44,998 bases of DNA from CAYVAP01 sp964343195 (GCA_964343195.1 CAYFIR010000042.1:1-44998); one strand, 5' to 3'; counted from the first letter of the stretch, positions 18,468 through 27,664 are shown. Translations and numbers: made by a program. The notes: a model not told the origin generated them from the letters alone.

Positions 18468-20057
18468 TCAATCATACTCAAACCAGTCGAAATGGGCTTC
18501 GGACCTCGACGGAGTTCCATTTCCAGTGGCGTATAGCCCGATGTAAACCCCGGTAAACCAGCCGACGGTCTCGGTACTCAGGAACCGGGCGTCGGCTTTT
18601 TCGATTATTTGGAAATCGTCACCATTCTGGCGGGTTGAGAAGATGAACTCCGGGCCATTCCCTTCGATCCGCAGGTCCACCGCTCCCTTTTTCAATTCGA
18701 TTCTGTCCGATTCATAAATCGTCTGACCAAACTGAAGCCGAACGAAGGCATACCGCTTCCCATTCCTGGTAGAAACCATGAGGTCAAAATGGGAGCCATT
18801 GTTGACGAGGATCAATCCCGCCTCTTCATTGTCCTTTTTCGGGTCAAATGTGAGCCGTGTGGTGGCGCTGAAATGGATGTCGGTGAGCCTTCTTCCAAGG
18901 AAGGAGGGGCTGCTGCCTTCACCGATTTTCAGATCAGAGCCGCGCAGGGTAAGGGTTCCCTGTTGGGGGTTGAGTTCAAAGTTTTCATCGTTTGGGGGTT
19001 GGATAAAGTTCCATTCCAGCCCTAACTGGGAGTCTTCGAATGTTGTTCGAACTGGCCTGGGGGCGAATGGCTGCTGCGGCAGGGTAGGGCAGGTCATGTC
19101 TTCTGTAATGGAACCATTGCCATTGACGACAGGCCAGCCTCCTTTGGGCCAGCTGATTGGAGCAAGGCAGGTTTCACGGCCCAAAGTGTGGTGCGGAGGG
19201 TATCCGGTAACACTCCGGTAGCCATGAAAGACCACCCACCAACTGCCGTCGTGAGCTTGTACAAAGTCACCATGCCCCACTCCCTGAATGGCCTTGCCCA
19301 TTCCGGCGACATTGGCATGGGCGACGATGGGGTTGGCGGGGTTATCAATGTAGGGGCCCCAGATCGAATTACTGCGTGCAACAGTGATGGAGTGAGCCTC
19401 CTCGGTGCCACCTTCTGAAGCGATCATGTAATAAAAGCCGTCTTTTTTGTAAATGTGGGGAGCTTCTGGGTATCGTCCTCCGGTACCATTCCAGACTTTT
19501 CGCTTTTCCCCGGTTAATGCTCCTGTTGCCAGGTCAATTTCCGACAGCTCAAAGGTGGAGGAAACTACATATGCCCGCCCGTCATTGTCGAAGAAAAGGT
19601 CCGGATCGATGGCGTCAATGTCTATCCAAATGGGATCTGACCAGGGGCCTGCGGGATCGGTGGCTGTAACATAAAAATTCCCGCCTTCGGCTATATTGGT
19701 GGTGATCATGTAAAAGGTGCCTTCGTGGTACCGTAGGGTCGCTGCGAAGGTGTTCAGGTTCTCAGGTATCTGGCCTTTTCGGTGAATGCAGTGGCCGATC
19801 TGCTCCCAGTTAACCAGGTCCTTACTATGGAAAATGGGGACTCCGGGAAAGAATTCAAAGGTGCTGGTAATCAGGTAGTAATCTTCCCCAACTCTGCACA
19901 CACTTGGGTCTGAGTAAAATCCCGGAATGATGGGATTGGTGTAGGTGACTTCGGCGCTGGTATCAGGGCTGATTACCCAGGGGTTGGGGTTCACCGATTG
20001 GGCAAATAGTGAGATGGTAAGGCTCAGCAGCGAGAGGGTTAGCAGGTACTTTTTCAT
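18468..20057 (-). CDS. GH43 family arabinofuranosidase/xylosidase
   Basis: A 529-residue exported enzyme. Signal peptide 1-20 (SLFAQ). The N-terminal five-bladed propeller (about 38-320) holds the GH43 catalytic triad: base D50 (YSDPSV), pKa-tuning D151 (IDPDLFF) and acid E198 (YPEAPHIY). Residues of about 335-529 form the concanavalin-like C-terminal sandwich of the beta-xylosidase/arabinofuranosidase GH43 group (LGLEWNFIQPP, FTGVYIGLYATG). The exact bond, alpha-L-Araf or beta-D-Xyl, cannot be decided from the sequence. It diverges from the GH128 gene (311 bp between starts) and converges on the GH51 operon. Probably periplasmic. Confidence 0.92.
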   Translation of the reverse strand: MKKYLLTLSLLSLTISLFAQSVNPNPWVISPDTSAEVTYTNPIIPGFYSDPSVCRVGEDYYLITSTFEFFPGVPIFHSKDLVNWEQIGHCIHRKGQIPENLNTFAATLRYHEGTFYMITTNIAEGGNFYVTATDPAGPWSDPIWIDIDAIDPDLFFDNDGRAYVVSSTFELSEIDLATGALTGEKRKVWNGTGGRYPEAPHIYKKDGFYYMIASEGGTEEAHSITVARSNSIWGPYIDNPANPIVAHANVAGMGKAIQGVGHGDFVQAHDGSWWVVFHGYRSVTGYPPHHTLGRETCLAPISWPKGGWPVVNGNGSITEDMTCPTLPQQPFAPRPVRTTFEDSQLGLEWNFIQPPNDENFELNPQQGTLTLRGSDLKIGEGSSPSFLGRRLTDIHFSATTRLTFDPKKDNEEAGLILVNNGSHFDLMVSTRNGKRYAFVRLQFGQTIYESDRIELKKGAVDLRIEGNGPEFIFSTRQNGDDFQIIEKADARFLSTETVGWFTGVYIGLYATGNGTPSRSEAHFDWFEYD

Positions 20058-20368
20058 CGAATGCCTAAATTTTTCCGTTGATTTCTCCTGATAGATTTGG
20101 GGAGGATAATTTGAGGATTTATTCAGCTCCTTAAAAAAGACGAGGGCGATAATGTGGCCGATATTTTATCTGGAACAGATCCTATTTTTCACCGAGATCC
20201 CCATTTTTAAGCCTGAATAAGGACCAATAGACCAGATTCATGCGCCATTTTGACTAAAAATTGCCCCCTTCCAGTTGGGGCAATTGAGTAATATCGTAAT
20301 TGAAAAAGGGATATCAGTAGCCACAATGTTTTACCTGAAATCCATTCCCCACATAACTTCCCTACATA
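20058..20368. promoter_or_regulatory. Divergent promoter region, GH43 / GH128
   Basis: 311 bp between two divergent starts. On the plus side a perfect inverted repeat ATTGCCCC (20260-20267) / GGGGCAAT (20277-20284) lies about 85 bp before the GH128 start. On the minus side a C-rich ATTATCCTCCCC stands about 50 bp before the GH43 start, weakly like the motif upstream of susC. No exact TAnnTTTG box was found. Confidence 0.4.
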
Positions 20369-23300
20369 ATGAGGATTTTCTACTACTTAATCATAGGCTT
20401 GTTTTTCTTCGCTTCGACAGCTTATGCCCAGGTCCCGGAATTGCCGATCCTGACGAACTTAAATTCAACCCTTCACAACTCGCAGACCTTCAACAATGCT
20501 GCGGCCCTCGATACCATTCAGGTTCCTTTTGATGAAGGAGATGGAGACTTTTCCCTTGAAATCACTGTTTCTGTTGACTCCGCAGTGGGGGAGGGGATGA
20601 CCATTGAGTTTACAAATGATCAGGGGATGGGGATGCGGACCCTGCTGGATCAGCATTTCTTCAGCTATGGCTCGGAGAACCTGAGTGCCTCGGTGGACAA
20701 TGGTCAGGAGCAGACCTTTCGTTTTGTGGTCAAGGGCGGACTGGTGCACACGTATCAGGAGGGGCGCTTCCTCGTGTCCAATGAATTGACACAGCTACAA
20801 CCTGCAGGATCGGCTCACATCCTGATTGGCAAAAATTATGAGACGGGCTATGTTGACATGGCCATCAGCTCTGTCAGGTTTGATGACGATGCCTATGCGC
20901 CCACTCCCGTTGGGACTACGTCGTCGCTTTCGTTGATGCTGGCTGATACGACAGTCTCTGTAGGGGCTTTTGCCACCACCCATCTGGTGCTGGACTCCGC
21001 TGCCTCCTTGCACCTGACCAATCGCTACAATCCCCTGATCAACAGCGCCGTGGAGTTGAATAGCAGCGATGCGGCCCTATACTTTGACAACATGCAGCCT
21101 GCCGATGTGCTGGATACATACCTGAGCCTCATTCAGGTAAATGGAAATCCTGCCCTGCCCGATTCAAATATTTCGGTCAGGAGTTATGGCGCTGGAACTG
21201 AAATCCTGCCTCAAACATCAGATTATGAGCCGTTAGAGGTATTTACCGAGGAAAATTTTGCAGGGAATTCCCGAACCTACATGGCCTATGAGCGGGATGA
21301 AAACCTGGGGGTATTTGATAACAGCATCAAGTCCTTCCGGCTGAAAAGGGGCTACATGGTTACCTTCGCCACCAACGCTGACGGAACGGGCTTTAGCCGG
21401 GTATTTATTGCCGAATCTGAGGACCTCCTTGTTCCCGTTATGAATCCCTACCTGAGCGGTACTATTTCCTTCATACGCACTGTCCGCTGGAATTCTCCTT
21501 CCAAAAAAGGCTGGTCTGGTGGTCCTGTAGAGGCTGAATACACCCGATCCACCTGGCGCTATGACTGGGGAGCGGGGGCACCTCTGACGCCCAATGTCGA
21601 GTACATTCCCATGAAGCACAACCTGGGCTGGGAATCCTGGACCAATATTAACCGCGACGAGCGATACACCCATGTGCTCGGCTACAATGAACCCGACCGC
21701 CCTGACCAGGCTGATATGACCGTCGCTCAGGCCCTCGAAGGCTGGCCGGAGTATTTGCAAAGCGGCAAGCGCCTGGGATCTCCTTCGCCTTCTGATCCTT
21801 TCAACGGATGGTTGCCTGCTTTCATGGACCAGTGTGAAGAGCTAAACTATCGGGTGGATTATGTGGCCATCCACTGTTATTGGAACAAGTCGGCCCAGCA
21901 GTGGTACAATGACCTGAAGTGGGTGTACGATAGAACCCAGCGCCCGATATGGATCACCGAATGGAACAATGGGGCCAACTGGACCACGCACTCCTTTCCC
22001 GATGGTCCCGATTTGTGTACCGATGTCAACATGTACAAGCAGCGGGATGATCTGGCGGGTATTCTCAATGTGCTGGATACCACCAGCTTTGTAGAGCGCT
22101 ACTCCATCTACCAATGGGTGCAGGATGTAAGGGCCATGATCCTGACGATTGATTCCACCTGGCTGGCCCGAAATCCAGACCACGCCAACTATCAGTGGTT
22201 GCAGGATACAGTGGTGGTCAATACTTTCACTGGAAGGCGGCTGGATGGTTCTCTCGGTCCGGTAAATGTCGTGCTGACTCCGGCTGGAGAATACTATACC
22301 CACAATGTTTCTCAAAAAGCCTTTAATCCCGACGTCGAGTGGATCTCAGAATGGAACCTGTCGGCACCGAACCTGAACTATGTCCCTACCGCGAATTACG
22401 ACAGCATTTTGCTGCAATGGCAGGGCCAAAATCCGGAAATGACCCATAAGTATGTCCTGGAACGAAAGCTTCAGGGGGAGTCGGATTTCTCCACCTTCTT
22501 TGAGACGACTGATTATCAGCAGCTTTCGACAACTGATGCCATTCCTGTTCAGGCAGAGTATCGGGTCAGGGTAATTGGCAGAGACACCACAGATAGTGTG
22601 TACTCCAACACGCTGAATGTACAGCAGGAAGTTACGCCGCCTACTCCTCAGGGACTGGTGGGGCAGGCCCTTGCGGCGACCCTCATCGATTTAAACTGGG
22701 ACCGGGCGGCCAGGGCACGGGTGTACAATCTGTACCGCTCTGATTCGGAGCAAGGCACATATGAGAAAGTGGCAGCTTATACCAATAGCCGAGCCTTCCG
22801 GGACGTGGGACTGCTGGGCAATACGACCTACTATTACAAGGTTTCCGCAGTGAATACCGGGGGGGAAAGCCCGCTGTCGGATGCTGTGGCGGTTACCACC
22901 CGATCCTATTCAGTTCCTGGTGAAGTCATGGGGCTCCGTCTGGGTTCCGGAGATGGACAGGTAAAGCTTGCCTGGGAAGAAATGTATGACGCCGAGTTCT
23001 ACATCAAGCGCTCAGCCTCAGCTTCAGGACCATTTGCTACCATTGCGAATACCGCTTCCAACAGCTATACCGACACCAGCGTTACCAACGGAATGGTATA
23101 CTACTATCAGGTTGCTGCCTTTAACCCTGCTGGCGAAGGCGCAGACTCCGACACTTTCACTGCCATCCCCAATCTGGGGCAGCATCTATACTATCACTTT
23201 GATCATTACTCCGGCATTTCCGCCCATGATATTTGGGGCCTATATGCTGGTAAACAGGGGACAAATGCCTCCTGGGGAATCGGCTACAACAACCGTGGCC

Positions 23301-24070
23301 TTGTCTTCAACAATACCTCAACTGCCTATCTCACACTGGAGGAAGGGGTTATGGAAGGTCTCGATGACTTTACCATTTCCACCTGGGTAAAGCTGATCTC
23401 ATTTGGCTCCTGGTCGCGGATTTTTGACTTTGGCAATGGCGAGGATAGCTGGATGATGCTTTCTCCCCAAAGTGGATCTCTAAACACGCTGGGGTATGGA
23501 GTTACGCACGACGGAGAAAGCCATGACGTATCTGTCAATTATGTATTCCCCAAATTCAAGTGGGTGCACATCGCCCTCGTTCAGGAAGGCGATAGCAGCA
23601 GCATCTATGCCGATGGCGTCGAGCTGGGCCGCGGCTATATGCCCGTCAAGCCTGCTGATCTGGGGCTGACCACAGCAAACTACCTCGGCAAGTCGCAGTT
23701 CGAGGCCGATCCATATATGAATGGTACCCTTGACGAATTCAGAATCTACAACCGTGCCTTGAGCGCGACAGAAATCCTGGATGTCATGGACGAGAAGGAG
23801 TTCAATCCGGCGACGAGTGTCAGGGAGCTAGAGGAAGAACCCTCCGGCCTCAACTACTTTGCCTACACTGAAGACCAGTCCATCATGGTCAGGTACACCG
23901 GCAAGCGCGAAGCCAGCTACCAACTGTTTACCATGTCTGGTGCTTCGCTTGGCTCAGGTACCCTGTATCCGGGCATGGTCAGCAACCTCGGTCGATACAG
24001 CTCTGGGCTGTACCTGATTCAGGTGGTAGAAGACCACGACATCTCCCATCAGAAGATTTTGCTTCGATAG
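20369..24070 (+). CDS. Multimodular secreted GH128-type glycoside hydrolase (T9SS)
   Basis: A 1233-residue protein. In order: signal peptide 1-21 (ASTAYAQ); a concanavalin-like module (about 25-175); a linker region; a beta/gamma-crystallin-like module (about 285-355: VFTEENFAGNSRTY, DNSIKSF); a GH128/Glyco_hydro_cc barrel (about 370-655) with probable catalytic E441 (GYNEPDR) and E531 (WITEWNNG); three fibronectin type III domains (about 660-930); a LamG module (about 935-1150); and a C-terminal T9SS sorting domain (last 75 or so residues, ending SHQKILLR). GH128 enzymes known to me are endo-beta-1,3-glucanases, so this may be the only endo-acting enzyme in the window, though the specificity here is inferred. 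It is expected at the cell surface or released. A strong terminator follows. Confidence 0.88.
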   Translation: MRIFYYLIIGLFFFASTAYAQVPELPILTNLNSTLHNSQTFNNAAALDTIQVPFDEGDGDFSLEITVSVDSAVGEGMTIEFTNDQGMGMRTLLDQHFFSYGSENLSASVDNGQEQTFRFVVKGGLVHTYQEGRFLVSNELTQLQPAGSAHILIGKNYETGYVDMAISSVRFDDDAYAPTPVGTTSSLSLMLADTTVSVGAFATTHLVLDSAASLHLTNRYNPLINSAVELNSSDAALYFDNMQPADVLDTYLSLIQVNGNPALPDSNISVRSYGAGTEILPQTSDYEPLEVFTEENFAGNSRTYMAYERDENLGVFDNSIKSFRLKRGYMVTFATNADGTGFSRVFIAESEDLLVPVMNPYLSGTISFIRTVRWNSPSKKGWSGGPVEAEYTRSTWRYDWGAGAPLTPNVEYIPMKHNLGWESWTNINRDERYTHVLGYNEPDRPDQADMTVAQALEGWPEYLQSGKRLGSPSPSDPFNGWLPAFMDQCEELNYRVDYVAIHCYWNKSAQQWYNDLKWVYDRTQRPIWITEWNNGANWTTHSFPDGPDLCTDVNMYKQRDDLAGILNVLDTTSFVERYSIYQWVQDVRAMILTIDSTWLARNPDHANYQWLQDTVVVNTFTGRRLDGSLGPVNVVLTPAGEYYTHNVSQKAFNPDVEWISEWNLSAPNLNYVPTANYDSILLQWQGQNPEMTHKYVLERKLQGESDFSTFFETTDYQQLSTTDAIPVQAEYRVRVIGRDTTDSVYSNTLNVQQEVTPPTPQGLVGQALAATLIDLNWDRAARARVYNLYRSDSEQGTYEKVAAYTNSRAFRDVGLLGNTTYYYKVSAVNTGGESPLSDAVAVTTRSYSVPGEVMGLRLGSGDGQVKLAWEEMYDAEFYIKRSASASGPFATIANTASNSYTDTSVTNGMVYYYQVAAFNPAGEGADSDTFTAIPNLGQHLYYHFDHYSGISAHDIWGLYAGKQGTNASWGIGYNNRGLVFNNTSTAYLTLEEGVMEGLDDFTISTWVKLISFGSWSRIFDFGNGEDSWMMLSPQSGSLNTLGYGVTHDGESHDVSVNYVFPKFKWVHIALVQEGDSSSIYADGVELGRGYMPVKPADLGLTTANYLGKSQFEADPYMNGTLDEFRIYNRALSATEILDVMDEKEFNPATSVRELEEEPSGLNYFAYTEDQSIMVRYTGKREASYQLFTMSGASLGSGTLYPGMVSNLGRYSSGLYLIQVVEDHDISHQKILLR

Positions 24071-24080
24071 CTTAACAAAT

Positions 24081-24120
24081 GAAAAGGGCAGGTTGGCGAA
24101 AATGCTGATCTGCCCTTTTC
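24081..24120 (+). terminator. Terminator after the GH128 gene
   Basis: An 11-bp perfect stem, GAAAAGGGCAG (24081-24091) with CTGCCCTTTTC (24110-24120), begins 10 bp past the stop codon. The T-run is contained in the stem end. Confidence 0.75.
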
Positions 24121-24468
24121 CTACCTGGTTAATTTCATATTCCCAGTCGTACTCCTAGACAAATTAGACAGGGTTTTCAGGATTACAGGCCTGCCCTGAG
24201 CCTGTCGAAGGGACAGACAGGATAAGAAAGCCCTGATAATCAATCCTGTTATCCTGTCCATCCTATCAAAAAACATAGGCCGAAAATGAAAATGTCTAGT
24301 GCTTTCGGAATGAAGTAATGAACCAATTTATAATTGGACAAATTGCTGACCAGTAGCACTTTAAACTACGAACACTTGACTCCGTTGAGCGCAGCGAAAT
24401 CCCGCGAACAGCGGGAAACTTCGAACTTATTCCACTAGTAGTATGGCCGCTCAGCCCACTGGCTGATT
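24121..24468. repeat. Repeat-rich intergenic region (REP-like cluster)
   Basis: No gene is seen in this stretch. It holds three inverted-repeat units: CCCTGAGCCTGTCGAAGGG (24194-24212), a short palindromic sequence widespread in bacterial intergenic DNA; ACAGGATAA (24217-24225) with TTATCCTGT (24249-24257); and TCCCGC (24400-24405) with GCGGGA (24411-24416). Degenerate CCTGT/ACAGG words between 24170 and 24270 suggest an older, decayed repeat. The promoter of the downstream GH2 gene must lie here or just after. Confidence 0.55.
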
Positions 24469-24503
24469 ACGAATCACGAATCACGAATCACAAGTCACGA
24501 ATG
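24469..24503 (+). repeat. 7-bp tandem repeat running into the GH2 start codon
   Basis: Five head-to-tail heptamers: ACGAATC three times (24469-24489), then ACAAGTC (24490-24496) and ACGAATG (24497-24503). The ATG of the last unit is the start codon of the GH2 gene. It occupies the whole normal ribosome-binding region. Confidence 0.85.
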
Positions 24504-26918
24504 CATCGCACTAGCCCCAAAATCATCATTTCCCTCCTCTTCCTGCTGATATGTGCAGGTTTTGGCCAATTGGAAGCCCAGGGATTCGGAACCCCCGTCC
24601 TGCTCAACGAAGACTGGTCTTTTCACCTGGGGGACCTCAAATACGGTGGGAGAGAATTTCTCGATCATTCGGACTGGCGGGTGCTCGACCTGCCTCACGA
24701 CTGGAGTGTGGAAGGCCTGGCCAGCCCGGATTTATACAGTTGTACGGGCTACCTGCCGGGAGGAATCGCCTGGTATCGGAAGGACCTGGATATTCCCGCC
24801 GAGCGCGAAGGGCAGAAGGTCTTCATCTACTTCGAAGGCGTCTACAACAACAGCGAGGTATTCATCAATGGCAAATGGCTGGGAAAGCGGCCCAATGGCT
24901 ACATTTCCTTCATGTATGACCTGACGCCCTATCTCAATTACGGAGGGCGAAATGTCATCGCCGTGCGGGTGGACCACAGCGCCGAAGCCGATAGCCGCTG
25001 GTACACGGGCTCCGGCATTTACCGGGATGTGCATCTGGTCTATGCCAATCCGGTTCACATTGGCCTTTGGGGCGTGTTTCAGGCGGCAGAAGTGGAAGGC
25101 AAACGTGCCACGCTGACCATTCGGACCGACCTGGTCAATGAACTGGATGAGTCGGCAGACATCAGCATTTCTCAAACCCTGCTGGATGCAACTGGCCGGA
25201 CTGTGGCTTCTCATACCCTCGAGGGAGAACTCACTGAACAAGAGACCTTTGAACAAACCCTTTCGCTTCGCAATCCAACGCTTTGGTCGGTTGAAAATCC
25301 CTATCTCTATAGCCTGAAAACTACCGTTACACAGGATGGCGAAATCGTGGATGAAACTACCACAACGGTAGGAATTCGCACGTTGAGCTTCGATCCGAAT
25401 ACGGGCTTTGCCCTAAATGGCGAGCCGATGAAGTTCAAAGGGGTATGCATCCACCACGATGCGGGAGCCCTGGGAGCCGCTGTACCCAAAGAAGTCTGGC
25501 GGCGGCGGTTATTGACCCTCAAAGACATGGGCTGCAACGCCATTCGCACCAGCCACAACCCACAGGCTACCGACCTGTACGACCTTTGCGACGAACTGGG
25601 CTTCGTGGTGATGGACGAGGCATTTGACGAATGGGAATACCCCAAGAAAAAGTGGCTCGATGGCTGGAATGTGGGCGAACCCGGCTTTCAGGGCAGTTCG
25701 CACTTCTTCCGTGAATGGGGCAAGCGGGATGTCGCCGACATGATCCGCCGCGACCGCAACCACCCCAGCATCATCATGTGGAGCATCGGCAACGAGGTGG
25801 ACTACCCCAATGACCCCTATTCTCATCCGGTTTTGGATGAAGAAGGCATCGGGCAAATTCACACCAGCGGCTACCAGACCTCGCAGCCCAATGCTGACCG
25901 CCTGGGCGAGATTTCCCGAGAACTGGTCGCCGTGGTCAAGCAGTACGACACTTCTCGTCCGGTTACGGCTGCTCTGGCTGGTGCCGTCATGTCCAACTTC
26001 ACCGACTATCCCGGCAACCTGGATGTCGTGGGCTATAACTACACCGAAAGCCGTTACGACCAGGACCACGAGACCTATCCCGACCGTGTACTCTACGGCA
26101 GCGAAAATCGTCGTGATTACGCGGCATGGCGTGCAGCGGCAGATCGCAATTTCATCATGGGGCAATTCATCTGGACGGGCTTTGACTACCTGGGAGAAGC
26201 GGGCCGCTGGCCTTCGCGGGGCTTTACCACTGGATTTATCGATCTGGCGGGATACCTGAAGCCCGAGGGCTACTTCCGCCAATCGCTCTGGAGCGAAACC
26301 CCAATGGCCTATCTGGGCACCTATCCCAAGCCTAATTCCAGTGGCCGTCGTGGCCTCTGGACCGGTGCTCCCGCCATTTGGAACTACGAAGCGGGGGATA
26401 CGATCCGCGTTGTGTGCTACACCAACTGTGAGGCCGCCGAGCTGTTCCTCAATGGCGAATGGGTGGGGGAAAGAAAAGATTACGATCCTGAAACGGGCAT
26501 CATCTTTTGGGACATTCCCTATGCTCCCGGCAAGTTGGAGGTAAAAGCCTACCGGGATGGAAAGGGCAAAGTAACCCACATCCTGGAGACTACCGGGCGC
26601 CCAGAACGGATTCAGATTCAGGTGGATCGCAGTTCTTTCGACGTGGTCGGTGAAGTCGCCCATGTGGAGATCGCTATGGTGGATGCCGAGGGGCGGGTGG
26701 TACCCTTCGCTGACACCGAGTTGAGCTTTGAGCTTTCGGACAACCTCACCCTGCTCGGCACGGAAAACGGCTCACACGATCCCACGGAGAATTTCCACGA
26801 TCGGGTACACCGCTGCCGCAACGGGCGTCTATTGCTGTATGTCAAGGCTGAGGATTTGGAAGAAGCGCGGTTAACAGTTCGCTCTCCGATGTTTGAGTCG
26901 GTGGAGGTGGGATTTTAG
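24501..26918 (+). CDS. GH2 family glycoside hydrolase, probable beta-galactosidase (second)
   Basis: An 805-residue exported GH2 enzyme with the same domain order as the one at 13377: signal peptide 1-26 (GQLEAQ), jelly roll (LDLPHDWSVEG, GVYNNSEVFINGKWLG), Ig-like domain, TIM barrel with acid/base E432 (WSIGNEV) and nucleophile E535 (LYGSENR), then DUF4982 and a C-terminal Ig-like domain. The two GH2 proteins are clearly related but far from identical, so they may act on different beta-linked galactose or uronate units. The start is fixed by the signal peptide and lies inside a 7-bp tandem repeat. The gene converges on the TetR gene, with 28 bp between them. Probably periplasmic. Confidence 0.92.
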   Translation: MHRTSPKIIISLLFLLICAGFGQLEAQGFGTPVLLNEDWSFHLGDLKYGGREFLDHSDWRVLDLPHDWSVEGLASPDLYSCTGYLPGGIAWYRKDLDIPAEREGQKVFIYFEGVYNNSEVFINGKWLGKRPNGYISFMYDLTPYLNYGGRNVIAVRVDHSAEADSRWYTGSGIYRDVHLVYANPVHIGLWGVFQAAEVEGKRATLTIRTDLVNELDESADISISQTLLDATGRTVASHTLEGELTEQETFEQTLSLRNPTLWSVENPYLYSLKTTVTQDGEIVDETTTTVGIRTLSFDPNTGFALNGEPMKFKGVCIHHDAGALGAAVPKEVWRRRLLTLKDMGCNAIRTSHNPQATDLYDLCDELGFVVMDEAFDEWEYPKKKWLDGWNVGEPGFQGSSHFFREWGKRDVADMIRRDRNHPSIIMWSIGNEVDYPNDPYSHPVLDEEGIGQIHTSGYQTSQPNADRLGEISRELVAVVKQYDTSRPVTAALAGAVMSNFTDYPGNLDVVGYNYTESRYDQDHETYPDRVLYGSENRRDYAAWRAAADRNFIMGQFIWTGFDYLGEAGRWPSRGFTTGFIDLAGYLKPEGYFRQSLWSETPMAYLGTYPKPNSSGRRGLWTGAPAIWNYEAGDTIRVVCYTNCEAAELFLNGEWVGERKDYDPETGIIFWDIPYAPGKLEVKAYRDGKGKVTHILETTGRPERIQIQVDRSSFDVVGEVAHVEIAMVDAEGRVVPFADTELSFELSDNLTLLGTENGSHDPTENFHDRVHRCRNGRLLLYVKAEDLEEARLTVRSPMFESVEVGF

Positions 26919-26946
26919 AAGTGTACAATTTAAATTCTGATCACCT

Positions 26947-27528
26947 TCATCTCTGTTCTCCTTTTGAAGGATATGATTCAACCGATCTCACTACCTTTTG
27001 TGCGAGAAAGGAAGTGAGGTCGGCTACGGTTTCTGCGGGCTGCATAAAGCCACTCATCACCCAGTCCTGCAAGATGGCAATGACGCCTTTCTCACTCAGG
27101 ACATATGCATAATGGGCCAGCAGGGTTGGTTTTTCGCTTGTTGTACTGGACGGGTCCTTCGGAGGACTCTGGGTGAGGGAGGAAATGATTTTGGCAAAAA
27201 GTCGGGAGGAGTCAATCTCAGAAAAGATGAGCTCGCTCATCTTTTTGTGTTTTTCCAGTGCCTTGCAGGCTGCCAGGATGGTATCTCTGACATCATGGGT
27301 GTTAGGAGCTTCTTTCATCAGTTCCTCATACAATTCGTCTTCCAACTCTCGCAGGACATCGTGCGGAGTGTCATAGTGGCTGTAGAACGTGTTGCGGTTG
27401 ATGTCAGCCACCCTGCACAACTCCGATATTGAAATCCCACTAAGCGGTTTTTCCTTCAAGATATCCAAAAGGGCCTCATGCAGTACCTTTTTGGTATAGG
27501 TCACCCGTCTGTCTCGTTTGCTGGCCAT
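26947..27528 (-). CDS. TetR/AcrR family transcriptional regulator
   Basis: A 193-residue regulator. The N-terminal HTH (about residues 10-57) is of TetR type: VLHEALLDILKEKPLSGISI, then CRVADINRNTFYSHYDT, the recognition helix. The remaining helical region is the ligand/dimer domain and shows no recognisable ligand signature. It is transcribed away from the membrane protein/dehydrogenase operon, and a perfect 18-bp palindrome lies in the shared intergenic region (27647-27664). It therefore probably represses that operon, and possibly itself. It is not obviously connected to the PUL regulator (HTCS). Confidence 0.9.
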   Translation of the reverse strand: MASKRDRRVTYTKKVLHEALLDILKEKPLSGISISELCRVADINRNTFYSHYDTPHDVLRELEDELYEELMKEAPNTHDVRDTILAACKALEKHKKMSELIFSEIDSSRLFAKIISSLTQSPPKDPSSTTSEKPTLLAHYAYVLSEKGVIAILQDWVMSGFMQPAETVADLTSFLAQKVVRSVESYPSKGEQR

Positions 27529-27636
27529 AGCAACGAATTACGGTATTTCTGCCATTTATCGAACAATTTCTCAGAGAGTTGCTGGGTAACGTACAGGCTG
27601 ACTTGGAGCTGTCTGTCTAAAAAAATGGGACGCCCG

Positions 27637-27644
27637 TAGGTTTG
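27637..27644 (+). promoter_or_regulatory. Bacteroidota -7 box of the CruF-like/dehydrogenase operon
   Basis: TAGGTTTG matches the Bacteroidota sigma-A consensus TAnnTTTG exactly and stands 50 bp before the ATG at 27695. A good upstream TTG at the normal spacing is not obvious, so it may need an activator or be a weak promoter. Confidence 0.5.
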
Positions 27645-27646
27645 TA

Positions 27647-27664
27647 GTGTGCAAGAGAGCACAC
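27647..27664. promoter_or_regulatory. Candidate TetR operator
   Basis: GTGTGC (27647-27652), a 6-bp spacer, and GCACAC (27659-27664) form a perfect palindrome of typical TetR-operator size. It begins 2 bp after the -7 box at 27637-27644, so it would cover the transcription start. It is the best palindrome I see in the 166-bp divergent region. Confidence 0.6.

Noticed and set aside
25509..26663. Open frame of 384 codons on the minus strand
   Set aside because: Antisense to the clear GH2 gene; length is explained by GC-rich codon use in GH2.
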